From Streptomyces regalis (GTDB lineage Bacteria; Actinomycetota; Actinomycetes; Streptomycetales; Streptomycetaceae): 64,000 bases of DNA. The DNA lies in contig NZ_LLZG01000388.1 in assembly GCF_001509475.1 (NCBI RefSeq), forward strand, positions 62,001 to 126,000. The letters are read 5' to 3'. Below the pieces are notes generated by a model. It saw only the letters and a program-made list of their open reading frames with translations, made no database searches and had not been told where the DNA came from. Shown in pieces: positions 63,140-64,000 of this stretch. Numbering within the stretch: position 1 is the first letter of the stretch; every line of letters begins with the position of its first letter. The position numbers and the translations under genes are program-made.

Positions 63140-64000
63140 CATCTCACTTCACGACTTTGGTGCCTACCGCGGCAAGCAGTCCCTCGACCTGAGCGTCAAG
63201 CCCGGGAGGCCGATCGTCCTGATCGGCGGTCTCAACGGATGCGGCAAGACGACCCTGCTGGATGCCATCCAATTGGTGCTCTACGGCCATCGGGCACGGT
63301 GTAGCGGTCGTGGGAACCGCTCCTACGACTCCTACCTACGCGAGAGCATCAACCGCAAGGCGAACGCGGCCGAGGGCGCGGAGATCGCCCTGGAGTTTTC
63401 CGTCGTTGTGGATGACCAGGAGCGGCACTACCGGGTTGTCCGGAGCTGGCACATCAGCGGCAAGCAGCTCAAGGAATTCCTGAACGTCATCGTGGATGGC
63501 CAGTTTGACCGGATCCTCAGCGAGGGCTGGGCCGACCACGTAGAAGACATCCTTCCGCTCGAAGTAGCCTCGCTCTTCTTCTTCGACGGCGAAAAGATCG
63601 AGTCTCTCGCGGACCCTGAGCGGGCAGCCAGCGTCATCGAGTCCGCGGTCCACTCGCTCCTCGGAGTGAGCACGGTGGAGCAGCTCCGTACTGATCTTGT
63701 CGCGCTAGTACGACGACAGAGGCTGTCCAGCGAGGACCAGGCCGTACTCGACCAGATCCGCGCCCAGGAAGCCGAGCACGAAGCGGCAAGGCAGGAAATC
63801 GCGGACCGGACGCAAACCTTGGGCAGTGTCCGGGCCCGGTGTGATCGGCTGCAGGTGCAACTCGACAAGGTAGAGAAGGCATTCGAGCGGGCCGGTGGAA
63901 AGCTGTTTGAACGTCAGAAGGAACTCGAGAGCAATCAGAAAGCAATCGCTGAGCGCCTGGCGGCCCAGCGTGCTTCCCTGCGCTCTCTTGCTGCAGGACC
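63126..64000 (+). CDS. dndD: DndD, SMC/RecN-like ATPase (partial, runs off the window)
   Basis: ATG 63126 lies inside the end of dndC. The first residues (MLLHNISLHDFGAYRGKQ) and the Walker A LIGGLNGCGKTTLLDAI, then LFFFDGEKIESLAD and a growing coiled coil (RARCDRLQVQLDKVEKAFE), fit DndD, the ATPase that may nick or open DNA for sulfur incorporation. At least 291 residues are encoded here; the second half and dndE should follow beyond 64000. Confidence 0.92.
   Translation, partial: MLLHNISLHDFGAYRGKQSLDLSVKPGRPIVLIGGLNGCGKTTLLDAIQLVLYGHRARCSGRGNRSYDSYLRESINRKANAAEGAEIALEFSVVVDDQERHYRVVRSWHISGKQLKEFLNVIVDGQFDRILSEGWADHVEDILPLEVASLFFFDGEKIESLADPERAASVIESAVHSLLGVSTVEQLRTDLVALVRRQRLSSEDQAVLDQIRAQEAEHEAARQEIADRTQTLGSVRARCDRLQVQLDKVEKAFERAGGKLFERQKELESNQKAIAERLAAQRASLRSLAAG

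Noticed and set aside
63428..63945. Minus-strand frames opposite the last 500 bases
   Set aside because: They lie antisense to dndD, whose motifs read clearly on the + strand.
1..64000. tRNA, rRNA and CRISPR search by eye
   Set aside because: No T-arm GGTTCGA-type pattern in a cloverleaf, no rRNA core and no regularly spaced repeats were recognised; a covariance search would be needed to exclude tRNAs fully.

Overview
The window is high-GC actinobacterial DNA, almost certainly from a Streptomyces chromosome arm or a similar accessory region. The grounds are very strong G/C third-position bias, frequent GTG and TTG starts, a type VII secretion gene set typical of streptomycetes, XRE/TPR regulators, an Lsr2 homologue and a dnd island. 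No tRNA, rRNA or CRISPR array was recognised.

Layout. 0.2-2 kb: a frameshifted membrane protein, a STAS-like protein and a lipoprotein. 2.7-15.5 kb: a type VII secretion (ESX-like) operon. It has two ESAT-6/WXG100-size substrates, a DUF6507 protein, an 851-residue polymorphic toxin with a nuclease-like C-terminus, its Imm49 immunity protein, EccD, a MinD/EspI-like ATPase, EccC and a DUF6177 protein; EccB, EccE and MycP are not in the window. 15.7-23.6 kb: a pentapeptide-like membrane protein, two gene fragments (polyprenyl synthase, phosphotransferase), and an operon of a glutamine-synthetase-like gamma-glutamyl ligase with an amino-acid/amine permease.

23.8-49.3 kb: an accessory island of regulators and small-molecule enzymes linked by a recurring palindrome, ATCAC-N4-GTGAT. 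It holds three paralogous zinc-ribbon XRE regulators. It also holds an operon of a 118-residue protein, a radical SAM/SPASM enzyme, a second radical SAM enzyme and a JmjC/cupin-like oxygenase. Next to that operon are an archaeal-type second aspartyl-tRNA synthetase behind a T-box leader, and a shortened RlmN-like radical SAM methyl synthase. Further genes are a D-amino-acid oxidase, two APH-type phosphotransferases, two P-loop kinases, HAD phosphatases, a GNAT acetyltransferase and a flavoprotein. Two insertion sequences have landed in this regulon with readable boundaries: an IS630-type element (1,630 bp, TA target duplication, with a passenger gene) splits a HAD gene, and an IS21-type element (2,359 bp, 5-bp duplication GGCGG) splits one zinc-ribbon/TPR regulator.

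49.4-64 kb: a seven-bladed WD40 gene broken by one extra base, a perfect 22-bp hairpin, Lsr2, and a phage head module (portal, scaffold, decoration protein, major capsid) with no terminase or tail. Last comes a DNA phosphorothioation island: the associated putative methyltransferase, dndA, and divergent dndB-dndC-dndD, the last cut by the window edge.

How the genes may work together: the T7SS exports ESX substrates and the toxin while Imm49 protects the producer; the dnd genes add sulfur to the DNA backbone; the 24-47 kb genes look like a co-regulated, partly decayed tailoring pathway whose product cannot be read from sequence. Functions are assigned by recognition of motifs and families, not by a database search.
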